IMG/VR virus record: IMGVR_UViG_3300011125_000005
Span: 1-48,138 of that record
Origin: a virus
Length of the DNA stretch: 48,138 nucleotides
Strand: one strand, 5' to 3'
Of the stretch, positions 33,465-42,350 are shown in pieces (the first letter of the stretch is position 1; each line of letters opens with the position of its first letter). A model generated the notes under the pieces. That model saw only the letters and a program-made list of their open reading frames with translations, was not told the DNA's origin and made no database searches. The translations under genes were made by a program, and so were the position numbers.

Positions 33465-36170
33465 CTACCCACATTTAGAGCTTCCGCATTCCAAACATAG
33501 ATTACATCCTTCTTGAAATATTACATTTTCTGAACCACAATCATTACAGCTTACTGTTGATTTTGCCCCTTCAGGAATATACTTCTTAAGTACTCTTGCT
33601 AAAGATTTAGTAAAACTAAACATATCACCATCAGCTTTACGTAGTTGTTCTACAATAAACTTGATATCAGCTCTGTGTCTTAAACTAGTACTCACTAATC
33701 TAGTAATAGCTGCCTGTTCATCAGTCATATTACTACTAATATCCACAGTAACATCTCCTTTCTTAAAGTAATAGTCACCTCTAGCTTTCTTTAGAATAAC
33801 TCCTACTCCTGACATTTGATTATCAGATTCATCAATAAAGATTTCATATGGCTTATCATCCATTAAACCTACAATGATTTTGTATGCTACATCTTTAGTA
33901 GTACTATTATGTACATGGCCTATTAATTCTGTAGGCCTTTTCACAGCATCTACATAATCAAAACTATCAGTAGATTTAGCATCATTAGAAACTAACACTC
34001 CAGACCTTGAACCATCTCTATAAACAGTAATACCTTTAAGTCCCATTTTCCAGGACTCTAAGTAGATTTCAGCTACCTCTGCTTCAGTTACATCTTCAGG
34101 TAAATTAATAGTTGAGGATATACTATGCGTAATATACTGTTGTATAACACTTTGTATTTCAACTCTTCTTACCCAATCTATATCTGGTGCAGTAGCTCCA
34201 AACCAAGGAGATAATTCATAGCATTCTTCTATAGTAGGATTAGTAATAACTTTATCATTAATACAAAGTTGCCAATTATCTACTCCTTCTTGATAATCAA
34301 AATTACCTGCTTCAGTAACTCCTGCTTTACCGTTTACTATTAACCAATCCTTAAAAGCTCCCATCATTACAGGATACTCTTGCCAAGTATCTCCATTCTG
34401 GTCAGTAAAATCAACTCTAGAACCTTCTTGGCCAGGATTAACTTTCTTTCTACGCATATAATAAGGTGCAAATACAGGTTCTAATCCTGAAGATAAGTTA
34501 CAATGTACAATAGCCTTAGCCATAATAGATAAACTACCTGTTGGTGCTACTGTGCTCCAAGACACATTTCTACGCCCATATTTATACATTTTTTGAACTT
34601 GTTCTGGAAACGTGTTCAATAAAAACTGATAAAACGGATTAGTACCTTCATAAGCACCTGATGTATGACCATCTGTAACTCCTAAGTATTCCAAAGAACT
34701 ATCCCATCCATCAAAAGTACCTCTTAAGATACCCATATCAATAGTACAGTCTAATTCAGATTCCATTTTAGTATGCATAATAGTCTTAATCATCTCTAAA
34801 CCTTCATCAGAATCATACTTTAATCCTAAAGCTGCAAGTGTATCTCCTAAACCAGTAATTCCTAGTCCAGTTCTTCTACTTGCAAGAGCTGTTTTCTTAA
34901 CTTTATTCCATAGTTTAACTTCTACTGAGTAGTTTTGCTCTACTTCTTCTCTAGAAAGCTCCCCTGTAGCTACATCTTCTTCAATGTCTTTAGCAAGTTT
35001 AGCTAGAATTCTATCTATATGCTCTACTTCTAAGTCAATTAAATCATCAGATAATCTCATTGCCTCATAATTATGAGTATAGAATAGGTTAAAGTCAAAC
35101 TTAGCCTCCTTAGTAAAAGCATTAGTTACATAGTGGAACAAGTTATGTGCAATTAATCTACATGCATCATAAGGTTGCATCCCTATTTCACTACAAGGAT
35201 TAGTAGTTATCTGTTTAAATTGAGGATATACTCCATCAGGAGAATAATTTACCATTCTATTCCAGAACATTAGTCCAGGCTCAGCTACATTATGAGCAGA
35301 CTTAATAATCTCATCATAGTACTCTTTAGCTTTAATCTTTTTAATGTAAACATCTGCGTCTACAAAATTAAGTTTTGCTAATTTATTATACTCCATCCCT
35401 TCAGGAAAGTATTTAAGTATATTCTTTTCTTCAAAAGTACAAGGCCATCTAAGAATATAATCTTCATCAGCTTCTACAGCTTTCATAAACTCATCATTAA
35501 GTTTAATAGAAATATTAGCACCAGTTACCTGACTTAAATCTCTTTTAATTTTAATAAATTCCATTACATCAGGATGATTAATATCAATAGATATCATCAA
35601 TGCTCCTCTTCTACCATTCTGTGCAACTTCTCTAGTAGTATTACTAAACCTATGCATAAAGCTTATAGCTCCAGTACTAGATTTAGCTGCATTACTAGTA
35701 GCTACTCCTTCAGGTCTAAGTGGAGAAATATCAATTCCTACTCCACCTCTACGTTTCATTAGTTGAGCCATTTCCTGATCCTTCTGGAATATACCTCCAT
35801 AAGAATCAGTAGGTTGACCCACTACAAAGCAATTACTTAAACTTCCAATAGAATCTGCCCCTAATTGACTCATTACTGAGCCTTGAGGTATGATATATTT
35901 AAAATCTTTGAATAAGTTATATATATCTTTTTCTAATAACTCCTTACGGATTTTACCATAGTCAGATAAATTACTTGTTTGCTCCTCAGTATAAGTCTTT
36001 TGAAACTCATATTTATCCTCTACCCTAGCAAATTCTTTTGCCATTCTTCTATGCATATCATCAGGAGTTACCTCACTATCTAATGCATATTTTCCTTTCC
36101 ATACACTAGCAGCTAACTCATCACCTTTAAAGTAATCAAGTAGCCTAGTGTCTTTATCTTTTCCCTCCAT
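33465..36170 (-). CDS. nrdJ: Ribonucleotide reductase, class II (adenosylcobalamin-dependent)
   Basis: A 901-residue protein that reduces ribonucleotides to deoxyribonucleotides for phage DNA synthesis. Visible landmarks: 'SLSNCFVVG' supplies the first redox Cys; 'RRGGVGIDISPLRPEG' is the substrate-loop block; 'N324-P-C326-S-E328' holds the catalytic Asn/Cys/Glu triad; 'STVAPTGSLSIMA' is the phosphate-binding block. The C-terminal tail is a Cys-rich zinc-ribbon-like segment ('CNDCG' ... 'EGCNLCLECGSSKC') typical of the B12-dependent NrdJ type. No small radical subunit or activase gene is seen, which fits class II. No intein or intron interrupts it. It is the last large gene of the minus-strand operon. 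Confidence 0.9.
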   Translation of the reverse strand: MEGKDKDTRLLDYFKGDELAASVWKGKYALDSEVTPDDMHRRMAKEFARVEDKYEFQKTYTEEQTSNLSDYGKIRKELLEKDIYNLFKDFKYIIPQGSVMSQLGADSIGSLSNCFVVGQPTDSYGGIFQKDQEMAQLMKRRGGVGIDISPLRPEGVATSNAAKSSTGAISFMHRFSNTTREVAQNGRRGALMISIDINHPDVMEFIKIKRDLSQVTGANISIKLNDEFMKAVEADEDYILRWPCTFEEKNILKYFPEGMEYNKLAKLNFVDADVYIKKIKAKEYYDEIIKSAHNVAEPGLMFWNRMVNYSPDGVYPQFKQITTNPCSEIGMQPYDACRLIAHNLFHYVTNAFTKEAKFDFNLFYTHNYEAMRLSDDLIDLEVEHIDRILAKLAKDIEEDVATGELSREEVEQNYSVEVKLWNKVKKTALASRRTGLGITGLGDTLAALGLKYDSDEGLEMIKTIMHTKMESELDCTIDMGILRGTFDGWDSSLEYLGVTDGHTSGAYEGTNPFYQFLLNTFPEQVQKMYKYGRRNVSWSTVAPTGSLSIMAKAIVHCNLSSGLEPVFAPYYMRRKKVNPGQEGSRVDFTDQNGDTWQEYPVMMGAFKDWLIVNGKAGVTEAGNFDYQEGVDNWQLCINDKVITNPTIEECYELSPWFGATAPDIDWVRRVEIQSVIQQYITHSISSTINLPEDVTEAEVAEIYLESWKMGLKGITVYRDGSRSGVLVSNDAKSTDSFDYVDAVKRPTELIGHVHNSTTKDVAYKIIVGLMDDKPYEIFIDESDNQMSGVGVILKKARGDYYFKKGDVTVDISSNMTDEQAAITRLVSTSLRHRADIKFIVEQLRKADGDMFSFTKSLARVLKKYIPEGAKSTVSCNDCGSENVIFQEGCNLCLECGSSKCG

Positions 36171-36179
36171 TTTATAAAT

Positions 36180-36593
36180 TTAATTTATTTCTAATTCTAA
36201 GTCAAGTGCTTTAAATAAAAATTTCTCTTTTTCAACTATAAATAACTCTTTAGCTGCTATAATAGTATCTAATTGCGTAGGAGCAATAACATTGACTTCA
36301 CCACCTTTCCTCTCTATTACATTTATAATAGGTTGGTCATTATTAAGATATTGTATTGTTACATCCCCCTTAAGATCACTATTATCTGTACTATGTATTT
36401 TATGTCTTGTTACTATATTGAGAATGGATACATTAAAATCCCTTGTATTTCTATTTTTAATAGCTTGGTTTAAGGTATTAGAGTCAATAATTGCGTCTAT
36501 TTCTATTGTTATAGCCCCCTTTATCCTAAATTCATCTTGCTTCCCATTAAGCTGGGTTATTTCTTGTAAAAACTGTACTTCTCCCATTACCAA
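36180..36593 (-). CDS. Unknown 137-residue protein between UDG-like and RNR genes
   Basis: A soluble, beta-rich 137-residue protein with a helical C-terminus; ATG at 36593 or 36587. The start overlaps the end of the UDG-like gene by 7 nt, and the stop lies 9 nt before the RNR start, so it is embedded in the operon and probably real. Several overlapping frames on the opposite strand here are taken as shadows, because this frame fits the operon spacing. I do not recognise the family and see no motif. Confidence 0.55.
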   Translation of the reverse strand: MVMGEVQFLQEITQLNGKQDEFRIKGAITIEIDAIIDSNTLNQAIKNRNTRDFNVSILNIVTRHKIHSTDNSDLKGDVTIQYLNNDQPIINVIERKGGEVNVIAPTQLDTIIAAKELFIVEKEKFLFKALDLELEIN

Positions 36594-37285
36594 TTTATTT
36601 TAAATTCCTCTCCATTTTGTTTAGTTATGATATCATTTACTTGTGAGAAGTGGTTACAATTTTTAAACCCTCTAGTAAATGCTCCAGTTGCAGGAAAACC
36701 TGCTTCTAATATGTAATTTGATTTACTATCTATTAAAGGTTTACAACTTTGAGCAAAATTACCCCAAAGTAAATAAATTAATCCTGTTTTTTCTCGTAAA
36801 ACTTTAAATATATTAGACGTAAACGGCTCCCATAATTTAATATGAGAGTGTTGTTTATCTTTCTGAACTGTAAGGGCTCTGTTTAGTAAAAGTACTCCTT
36901 GAGAAGCCCACAAAGATACATCATTTATTTGACCTAGATGTAAATCTTGCTCCTTAAAATACACATCTCTTTCTACTTCTTCAAATATCTCTTTTACTAC
37001 AGGATGTAAAGGGTATAGTTTCTTAGATTTAAACGCTAATCCTGTAGCATGTCCTGCTATATGATAAGGTTCTATCCCAACTATTACTACCCTCACATCT
37101 TCCCATTTACATAGTTTAAATGCTTCAAACATTTCAGTACTTTTAGGCATAACTACGGAACTTTTCCTCCTTTCTAGTACTGTTTTTCTTATTGTCTCCA
37201 TATCTTCAGAAACCAGAAAAGGCCGTAGTACATTGTACCACCCCTCTCCTAATTCCTTTAGATACCATTCTGTTAATTTATTCAT
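36587..37285 (-). CDS. Family 1 uracil-DNA glycosylase fold with altered active site
   Basis: A 232-residue protein aligning end to end with E. coli Ung. Conserved blocks: 'G70-I-E-P-Y-H75' (GQDPYH in Ung), 'GLAF', 'ASQGVLLLNRALTV', 'LLWGNFAQ' and 'RGFKNCNHFSQVN' near the C-terminus. Two catalytic positions differ. The water-activating Asp of GQDPYH is Glu72. The HPSPLSAH block, which carries the catalytic His and the leucine that pushes into the helix, reads 'GFPATGAFT', so the His position is Phe197 and the Leu position is Gly. The fold is kept but classical uracil excision should be weak or absent. It overlaps its neighbours by 7 and 8 nt within the replication operon. Confidence 0.85.
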   Translation of the reverse strand: MNKLTEWYLKELGEGWYNVLRPFLVSEDMETIRKTVLERRKSSVVMPKSTEMFEAFKLCKWEDVRVVIVGIEPYHIAGHATGLAFKSKKLYPLHPVVKEIFEEVERDVYFKEQDLHLGQINDVSLWASQGVLLLNRALTVQKDKQHSHIKLWEPFTSNIFKVLREKTGLIYLLWGNFAQSCKPLIDSKSNYILEAGFPATGAFTRGFKNCNHFSQVNDIITKQNGEEFKINW

Positions 37286-38102
37286 CTAACTTATTATTGT
37301 CTAATTTACTATTATCAAGTCTTAAATGATTTCTAAATATCTCATCTCCATGATAAAATACACTATATAAGTCTACATCTTCAGGTATAGGGGTATCTAG
37401 TAGTAAATCCTTTTCTAGGGACTCCTTACGTATAGGTGATTTACTTAAAATCTGTCCTAATGTGCTAGTTTCCCTAGAATTATGGAATCTTAGTATCCTT
37501 TCTTTAGTGCTTACACTAACACTAGAATACTTACCTTTAATTAATAAATTTACGTCTTTTTTATGTTCTTCTGGAATATCAAATTGATATAATACTTGGT
37601 ATTTATCCACATCTACTGTTTCTTTGTACCAAGGATGCTCCATTAGTTGTTCTTCAAATTTTATATAATCTAATTGCCCACTAAAACGGTAAAGTAAATA
37701 TATACTATCTCCGTAATCTCCATAGGGCTCATACCCTATAAATGCATTGACAAATTGTGTAGAAAATTTAAAAAACGCCCTATTATCCCCTAATAAGGGC
37801 ATAATAAAGTTAAACGTTTTTGTTAAACCGTTATTTGTTATAAGTTTGTAATATGCTGGCTTATTTGCGGTAGCCTTTATTTTCTTTATATTAGTTAGTT
37901 TATATTTTGTTTTATTTAGGTTTATTGTTTTATTTTTGTGTATCTTGTACTCTCCGCCATAATTTATGCTTTCTATATTACCTTCAGAATCTAATACTTC
38001 GTAGTCAGCATGTGCTGGACTAACATGTATTGTTCTGGGGTTCTCTTCTGTAATAATTACAGAAACATTTTTCTCTGTTGTTAAAACTATACTTCTTCCC
38101 AT
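37278..38102 (-). CDS. Unknown 274-residue replication-operon protein
   Basis: A 274-residue soluble protein. The N-terminal 95 residues are beta-rich; a middle part has 'FNFIMPLLGDNRAFFKFSTQFVNAFIG' and 'SIYLLYRFSG'; a later block 'LIKGKYSSVSVSTKERILRFH' is followed by 'LGQILSKSPIRKE'. I have the impression that this protein recurs in crAss-like phages next to the 5' nuclease gene, but I do not know its function. It overlaps the nuclease gene by 16 nt and the UDG-like gene by 8 nt. The Asn/Lys/Leu-Asp repeat at the C-terminus (LDNSKLDNNKLDE) is low in complexity. Confidence 0.55.
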   Translation of the reverse strand: MGRSIVLTTEKNVSVIITEENPRTIHVSPAHADYEVLDSEGNIESINYGGEYKIHKNKTINLNKTKYKLTNIKKIKATANKPAYYKLITNNGLTKTFNFIMPLLGDNRAFFKFSTQFVNAFIGYEPYGDYGDSIYLLYRFSGQLDYIKFEEQLMEHPWYKETVDVDKYQVLYQFDIPEEHKKDVNLLIKGKYSSVSVSTKERILRFHNSRETSTLGQILSKSPIRKESLEKDLLLDTPIPEDVDLYSVFYHGDEIFRNHLRLDNSKLDNNKLDE

Positions 38103-38836
38103 CTCTCTGTTATCCTAAGTTTCGGTAACTTAGGAATATATCCTACCTCATTCTTGAAGTCCTCTGTGTTTCTTAATAAGTAAACTTGTCTAAAATTCTT
38201 TTGAAACTCATAAATTCCTACTGAGGTTGATTTAAATTTCTTACAGTATTCATTTAAAACTGTACCTCTCATCTCATCTAGTGTCTTACAAGTTGCTAAG
38301 ATATTATTAGCCTTTACTTCTCCTACTCCTGGGATTCCTTTGATATTATCTGTAACATCTCCCATTAATGTCTGCAAAAATATAAATACTGCTGCATCTT
38401 TTTTGGTGGTTTTACCTGATTCAAACTTTTTAAAGTTAAACCATGGTCCCCAAACAGATTGCAACACATCTTTATCTATTGACATATTTATAAAAGAGAA
38501 TTGTGGAGAAGCTATTGATACTGTGGTCATTACATATGCACTTAAGTCATCTGCTTCTAACCCCTCATAACTTACCCCTCCATATTTATCTCTTAAATAC
38601 TGCTTTATTTCTTCTAAATACTTCAACTCTGAAGTTGGCCTTTTCCCTTTATACTCTGTATTAACTTGATGCCTAAAATAAGGAGAGTCAGATAAAAACA
38701 TATAATAATGAGAACAATGTACTGCATTTAATGCATTACTTATTAAATCATCTACGTTATCTAAACTCTCCTGTAAGGTATCTTTACTACATATATAAGC
38801 TATAGGGTCTGCATCTATAACACCTACCTTAATCAT
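38087..38836 (-). CDS. FEN/T7 gp6-type 5'-3' exonuclease
   Basis: A 249-residue structure-specific 5' nuclease of the PIN/FEN type. 'VGVIDADPIAY' carries the first metal-binding Asp; 'YKGKRPTSE' is the arch/R-K block; 'GLEADDLSAYVM' gives the E-x-x-D-D acidic cluster; 'SIDKDVLQS' follows; and 'LMGDVTDNIKGIPGVGEVKA' combines the G-D-x-x-D-N metal site with the helix-3-turn-helix DNA-binding motif. All key residues are present. It should remove RNA primers or resect DNA ends during phage replication. It overlaps both neighbours (4 and 16 nt) in the minus-strand operon. Confidence 0.85.
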   Translation of the reverse strand: MIKVGVIDADPIAYICSKDTLQESLDNVDDLISNALNAVHCSHYYMFLSDSPYFRHQVNTEYKGKRPTSELKYLEEIKQYLRDKYGGVSYEGLEADDLSAYVMTTVSIASPQFSFINMSIDKDVLQSVWGPWFNFKKFESGKTTKKDAAVFIFLQTLMGDVTDNIKGIPGVGEVKANNILATCKTLDEMRGTVLNEYCKKFKSTSVGIYEFQKNFRQVYLLRNTEDFKNEVGYIPKLPKLRITERWEEV

Positions 38837-39888
38837 GGTACTAATGTTAATTGACGTTCCATATTTAACTGCTGTCTGAAACTAATATGCTCTTTAACCT
38901 CTAATGCTAAATCACTTAGCCACACCTTTTTCTCCTTAATACTTTTTACTTCATTAGGAATGCTTACAGTATTATATAATGAAGTTAAAATACTATCAGT
39001 AGGTATAATATCTATACCTGCTGCTACTAAAGGAGCCTTAATATGCTTTCTATAATGAGGTCTTAAGTTCTTAAACTCTGACCTTACTACATCAAATTCA
39101 GGATCTACCCATACCTCATAAACTTCAGGTAAAGGGTTTTCCTTCATAATCATACATAAGTAAACATAAGGTACAAAGTCCTTATGTAGTACAGTCTCCA
39201 TTAAAGGTCTAAGTATACGTAATTCCCTATTATGGTAAGTACGCTGTATATTGTATATACTTCCCCTGTTAACCATAAAAGCTTGAGTACGTAAATTAAT
39301 ATGATGCCATCTATATGCATGCTTATTAGATCTTATTAATTCAGCGTAACTACTACCATAATGATTAAAAGACATATCAGGTAATCCATATTCTATAGTA
39401 CCATAAATGACTTTATCAATAATGATATTTATACTCTGCCTCAGTAAGTCTTTAGCTAACTTTTCTAGGGATTGGGTACTAGCATCATCAAAATTTGCTA
39501 AGATAACTGCTTGATTTTTTTTAAATAAGCTATCTACTATACTAGCTATGTGTACATTTAATCCCCTATTATACTTCAGTAACTCAGTATAATCTGGAAG
39601 TCTTTCTATACACTTTACCATTACACGTACTAGTTTTTTGCCTATATCATGTGACATTAAAGTAGTCCTATCAAAATGTCCATAATTACTTCCAGATGTA
39701 TAAGTCCTCCTCATTTCTATAGCCATTATAGCATTTATACCATGTAAGGGTACATACTCTGCCTGCTTACTGTTATTAAGTAAAGGGATAGTTGAAGTAT
39801 TTCTACCAATACTAGGAGCATACTCATAATTTTTACTAGAATGGTTCTGTATTATTTGGCTATCAAATACTTCACGTATATCTGTCAT
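38833..39888 (-). CDS. Unknown 351-residue protein directly downstream of the E1-like gene
   Basis: A 351-residue soluble protein. Notable stretches are 'LHGINAIMAIEMRRTYT', 'HYGSSYAELIRSNKHAYRWHHINLRTQAFMVNRGSIYN' (His- and Arg-rich, about residues 176-216) and 'EVWVDPEFDVVRSEFKNLRPHYR'. I recognise no family or catalytic motif. It starts 10 nt after the E1-like gene's stop with the same A-rich initiation motif as the JAB-like gene, and overlaps the 5' nuclease gene by 4 nt. It could be part of the ubiquitin-like cassette (a target or adaptor) or of replication; the sequence does not decide. Confidence 0.5.
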   Translation of the reverse strand: MTDIREVFDSQIIQNHSSKNYEYAPSIGRNTSTIPLLNNSKQAEYVPLHGINAIMAIEMRRTYTSGSNYGHFDRTTLMSHDIGKKLVRVMVKCIERLPDYTELLKYNRGLNVHIASIVDSLFKKNQAVILANFDDASTQSLEKLAKDLLRQSINIIIDKVIYGTIEYGLPDMSFNHYGSSYAELIRSNKHAYRWHHINLRTQAFMVNRGSIYNIQRTYHNRELRILRPLMETVLHKDFVPYVYLCMIMKENPLPEVYEVWVDPEFDVVRSEFKNLRPHYRKHIKAPLVAAGIDIIPTDSILTSLYNTVSIPNEVKSIKEKKVWLSDLALEVKEHISFRQQLNMERQLTLVP

Positions 39889-39900
39889 ATTTACTATTTT
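39886..39900 (-). promoter_or_regulatory. A-rich initiation motif (AAAATAGTAAATATG)
   Basis: The ATG at 39888 follows AAAATAGTAAAT, one of four near-identical leaders of minus-strand genes (also at 42348, 47308 and 47766). It probably serves as ribosome entry site in place of a Shine-Dalgarno sequence. It overlaps the stop of the E1-like gene. Confidence 0.45.
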
Positions 39901-41148
39901 AAATTATTACTTCTTCAGCTACTACGTTAGTAGCTTGTACATTTAATAGAGGTAATTCAAAATCAATTCTGAAATCCATACTTCTAATATCTGCATTAAT
40001 ATACCTATTAGCTAGGTAATTATTTAATCCTGCTACCATTAAGGAAGCTATAAATGAACCACAATGACTTGTAGCTTTAAAAGAGCAAGGTGCATCTTCA
40101 ACTTCTGAATCAGCAAAAATCTCTGCTCTATATTGGTCCTCTTGTCCTTTTTGAACTAGAAACACCATACCTGTTTCTGCAAGCATTCTCGTGCTCTCCT
40201 ATATTTTCATATAGGCACGGACTATATCATCACCCTATTAGGGTGGAGGACGCTTTTTCAATAGGTTACTAACCCTATCTACTTCCTGTTATTAAGCACA
40301 CTTTAGTGCTCAGGTAGTCTCTGAACCTTCCATAGATGTGTCTATGGCTTGGCTGCTGATTGGCATATAAAAATACAAAAGGGCTAGTTAAACCCTTTCT
40401 AGTTTTTAGATTCTTTCTATTTGAAGTATCTCACGGCTTACCCGTATAACCTGTCAACTCTTAAGACGGAGCTAAGGGAGTCTTCTTGCTTTATTCCGAA
40501 TAATTAGCTCCTAACCCTTTGCTAATCATCTAGGGGAAGTTTTTAACCTACTACTTCCAAACGGGGGTTCCTATATGCGTATATATCTTTCACCAACAAT
40601 TAAGCGAGTTATTTTTCAACGCAATATTTTATTTCTACTTAGCTTTCCAGCAATTCATCCTCTCCACTGTTAATATTACTACTAACAGGGGCAGATTGTA
40701 TAATATACGAAAAAATTTCATATTATGCTCTACCATCTACAAATAATTCTCTATCCTCTTCAGCTGCCCACTTCTCAAACATTACTTTTCTAGCTTCCAT
40801 GTTATCAAAGCAACTAAACACTATAGGAGAATATAAAGAATCCTTTGTGTATCTACCATTTGAAGAACAACGTGTTCCTGAGAAATCTCTAATCATCTCC
40901 ATAACAGCTACTTCTTTACTTTTACCTATTGCTGAAATAGGGTAAAGTTGTCCTGCCATGTTTGTTTCATCTATTGTATCATCATCGTAGATATGGAGTT
41001 CATGGCCAATCCTGGACAGCAATAATGCTACCCAGGAACCAATACCTCCAACTCCACCTACAATAATATCTTCAGGACCAGATTTATACCAATCTGCATC
41101 ACTGAATCTTACTTTTTTATTGTCTATATTGCTGTCATTGCTGCCCAT
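39899..41148 (-). CDS. ThiF/E1-like ubiquitin-activating enzyme, split by a group I intron
   Basis: Spliced product 235 residues, from exons 41148-40732 and 40189-39899. E1 enzymes adenylate the C-terminus of a ubiquitin-like protein and pass it to a Cys. Residues 31-41 'GGVGGIGSWVA' are the nucleotide-binding Rossmann loop; 'IYDDDTID' (53-60) gives the ribose-binding acidic residues; 'NMAGQ' (63-67) aligns with the usual N-x-x-R-Q, so the Arg is replaced by Gly; Asp115 in 'SCFDN' matches the Mg-site Asp. Candidate catalytic Cys are 174 and 182 in 'CSFKATSHCG'. Unspliced, the first exon ends after 141 residues at TAA in the intron. Splicing joins Gly139 to 'RMLAETG', a sensible 'DGRM' block. 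It overlaps the JAB-like gene by 25 nt. Confidence 0.85.
40190..40731 (-). ncRNA. Group I self-splicing intron (ORF-less, 542 nt) in the E1-like gene
   Basis: On the minus strand the conserved elements occur in order: P 'GAATTGCTGGAAAGC' (about 40656-40641), Q 'AATCAGCAGCCAAG' (40361-40348), R 'GTTCAGAGACTA' (40326-40315) and S 'GATATAGTCC' (40228-40219). The 5' splice site follows the T at 40732: exon GGT plus intron AGA pair with TCTGCC near 40690-40695, placing the exon U opposite a G, as P1 requires; the ATAATAT/ATATTAT arms extend that helix. The intron ends in G at 40190, after a GTGC...GCAC closing helix. Ligation restores the E1 frame exactly. No endonuclease frame is present. Confidence 0.9.
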
Positions 41149-42350
41149 TTTGTTGTATCTTTTAAATTAGTTAATAGCATTACTTTTTTATCAAATTCTG
41201 CATCTCTATCTACATCTAAATAAACTGCTAGTACTTCAGATAGACAATTATATAAATAAGTGTCATCATATATCGTACATGTGTCTATTATTTGTAAAGC
41301 CACACAGAAAGTATCTAAATCTGTCAGTTTATTTATAGCAAAGAAATCTGCTATATAATCTTCAAAATTCTCCTCCATTTGTTCCACTAATATTTCTATA
41401 TGTACATCAGGTAACGCTGTAGCAGTTTTAAACACTTCCCCTATTCTAGCTTTAGATTGTAAATCTGCATAAGCTAGTTTAGGTAAAAAATCCATAACTG
41501 AAGGTTTACTATATAATCCTGCAGGTCTTCTTTGAATCTCTGGCTCTTTTTTGTCAAATAAAGTAGGTGTTTTACTTTTTAAAGTACCTAAAGTAGGTAA
41601 ATCCCAATCCCTAAATCCTCCATGCCATCCAGCATGGTGAGTAGATGCTCCTACAGCTCTTCCTACAGCTCTTTTAACAACTTTAGGAGTACATATTTCA
41701 GTAACTCTATCATAGAAAGGTTTAATTTCCTCTGCTAACTCTAAATCTAAATCTATAGTATACAGAATAGGAACTACTTTCTCAATAGTTTCAGTTACTT
41801 CACTACCAAATCCTAACAGGTTAAATAGAGAATTCTTAGTTCTAGTTATAGTACCAGATACTTTTTCTTCTCCTACAAATGCTACTTTAGCACACCACTC
41901 ATCAGGTTCCTTGTAGTTTACAATTAAACTTACATAGTAACTATGATTTGGTGCATTTTCATGTAACTCTGACATATCAGTACCTGAGAAGAAAGTCTTC
42001 ATATTATGGTGAGTATGGATATGACCTAATCTCTTACCTTCTGCCATAGCATCAGTATACTTATCAAAAGAGTACGTATCATCTGTATCAAAATCATATT
42101 CTGTATATGCTCCTGTACCTACATCCATAAAGATAAAATCTTCTGCTTCTAATACCCAATTAGCAGGGTTATCTATACTCCCTTCTTTGGTATTAAATAC
42201 TAAAATACCACTCCATTCTGTATTATTCTTTACTCTAGTATGTAAATAATGAATTTTCATTACTACTTCTTTACTAAGAATTAACTTAGCTTTATCTTTT
42301 ATAGGTACTACAGTTCTACTATGAACTTTACCATCATCTTTTAAACTCAT
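41124..42350 (-). CDS. JAB/JAMM (MPN) isopeptidase, deubiquitinase-like
   Basis: A 408-residue protein. The N-terminal domain (about 20-190) is a JAB/MPN metalloprotease: Glu45 in 'NNTEWSGILVF' and the metal motif H112-T-H114-x7-S122-x2-D125 in 'GHIHTHHNMKTFFSGTDMSE' fit the JAMM signature perfectly, so zinc-dependent isopeptidase activity is likely. Such enzymes cut ubiquitin-like proteins from targets or mature their tails. A His-rich link ('STHHAGWHGGF', about 236-246) leads to a C-terminal helical domain (about 290-408) of unknown role. Start ATG 42350 lies 3 nt after the E2-like gene; its end overlaps the E1-like gene by 25 nt. The order E2-JAB-E1 strongly supports the cassette interpretation. 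Confidence 0.88.
   Translation of the reverse strand: MSLKDDGKVHSRTVVPIKDKAKLILSKEVVMKIHYLHTRVKNNTEWSGILVFNTKEGSIDNPANWVLEAEDFIFMDVGTGAYTEYDFDTDDTYSFDKYTDAMAEGKRLGHIHTHHNMKTFFSGTDMSELHENAPNHSYYVSLIVNYKEPDEWCAKVAFVGEEKVSGTITRTKNSLFNLLGFGSEVTETIEKVVPILYTIDLDLELAEEIKPFYDRVTEICTPKVVKRAVGRAVGASTHHAGWHGGFRDWDLPTLGTLKSKTPTLFDKKEPEIQRRPAGLYSKPSVMDFLPKLAYADLQSKARIGEVFKTATALPDVHIEILVEQMEENFEDYIADFFAINKLTDLDTFCVALQIIDTCTIYDDTYLYNCLSEVLAVYLDVDRDAEFDKKVMLLTNLKDTTKWAAMTAI

Noticed and set aside
33487-33494. TATGTTTG on the minus strand as promoter of the small gene after RNR
   Set aside because: It lies in RNR coding sequence with no convincing -33 element; the small gene is 1 nt after RNR and is probably cotranscribed.
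36292-36603. A + strand hydrophobic frame opposite the 137-residue gene
   Set aside because: It is an anti-sense shadow; the minus-strand frame has correct overlaps with its neighbours.
40090-40272. A + strand 60-codon frame over the E1 intron border
   Set aside because: It overlaps the E1 exon and the conserved intron end on the other strand and has no homology-like features.
40723-41148. A complete 141-residue ThiF-like protein ending at TAA 40723
   Set aside because: The stop lies inside a group I intron; the sequence breaks off at 'VDGR' and continues at 40189 with the matching 'MLAETG' part.
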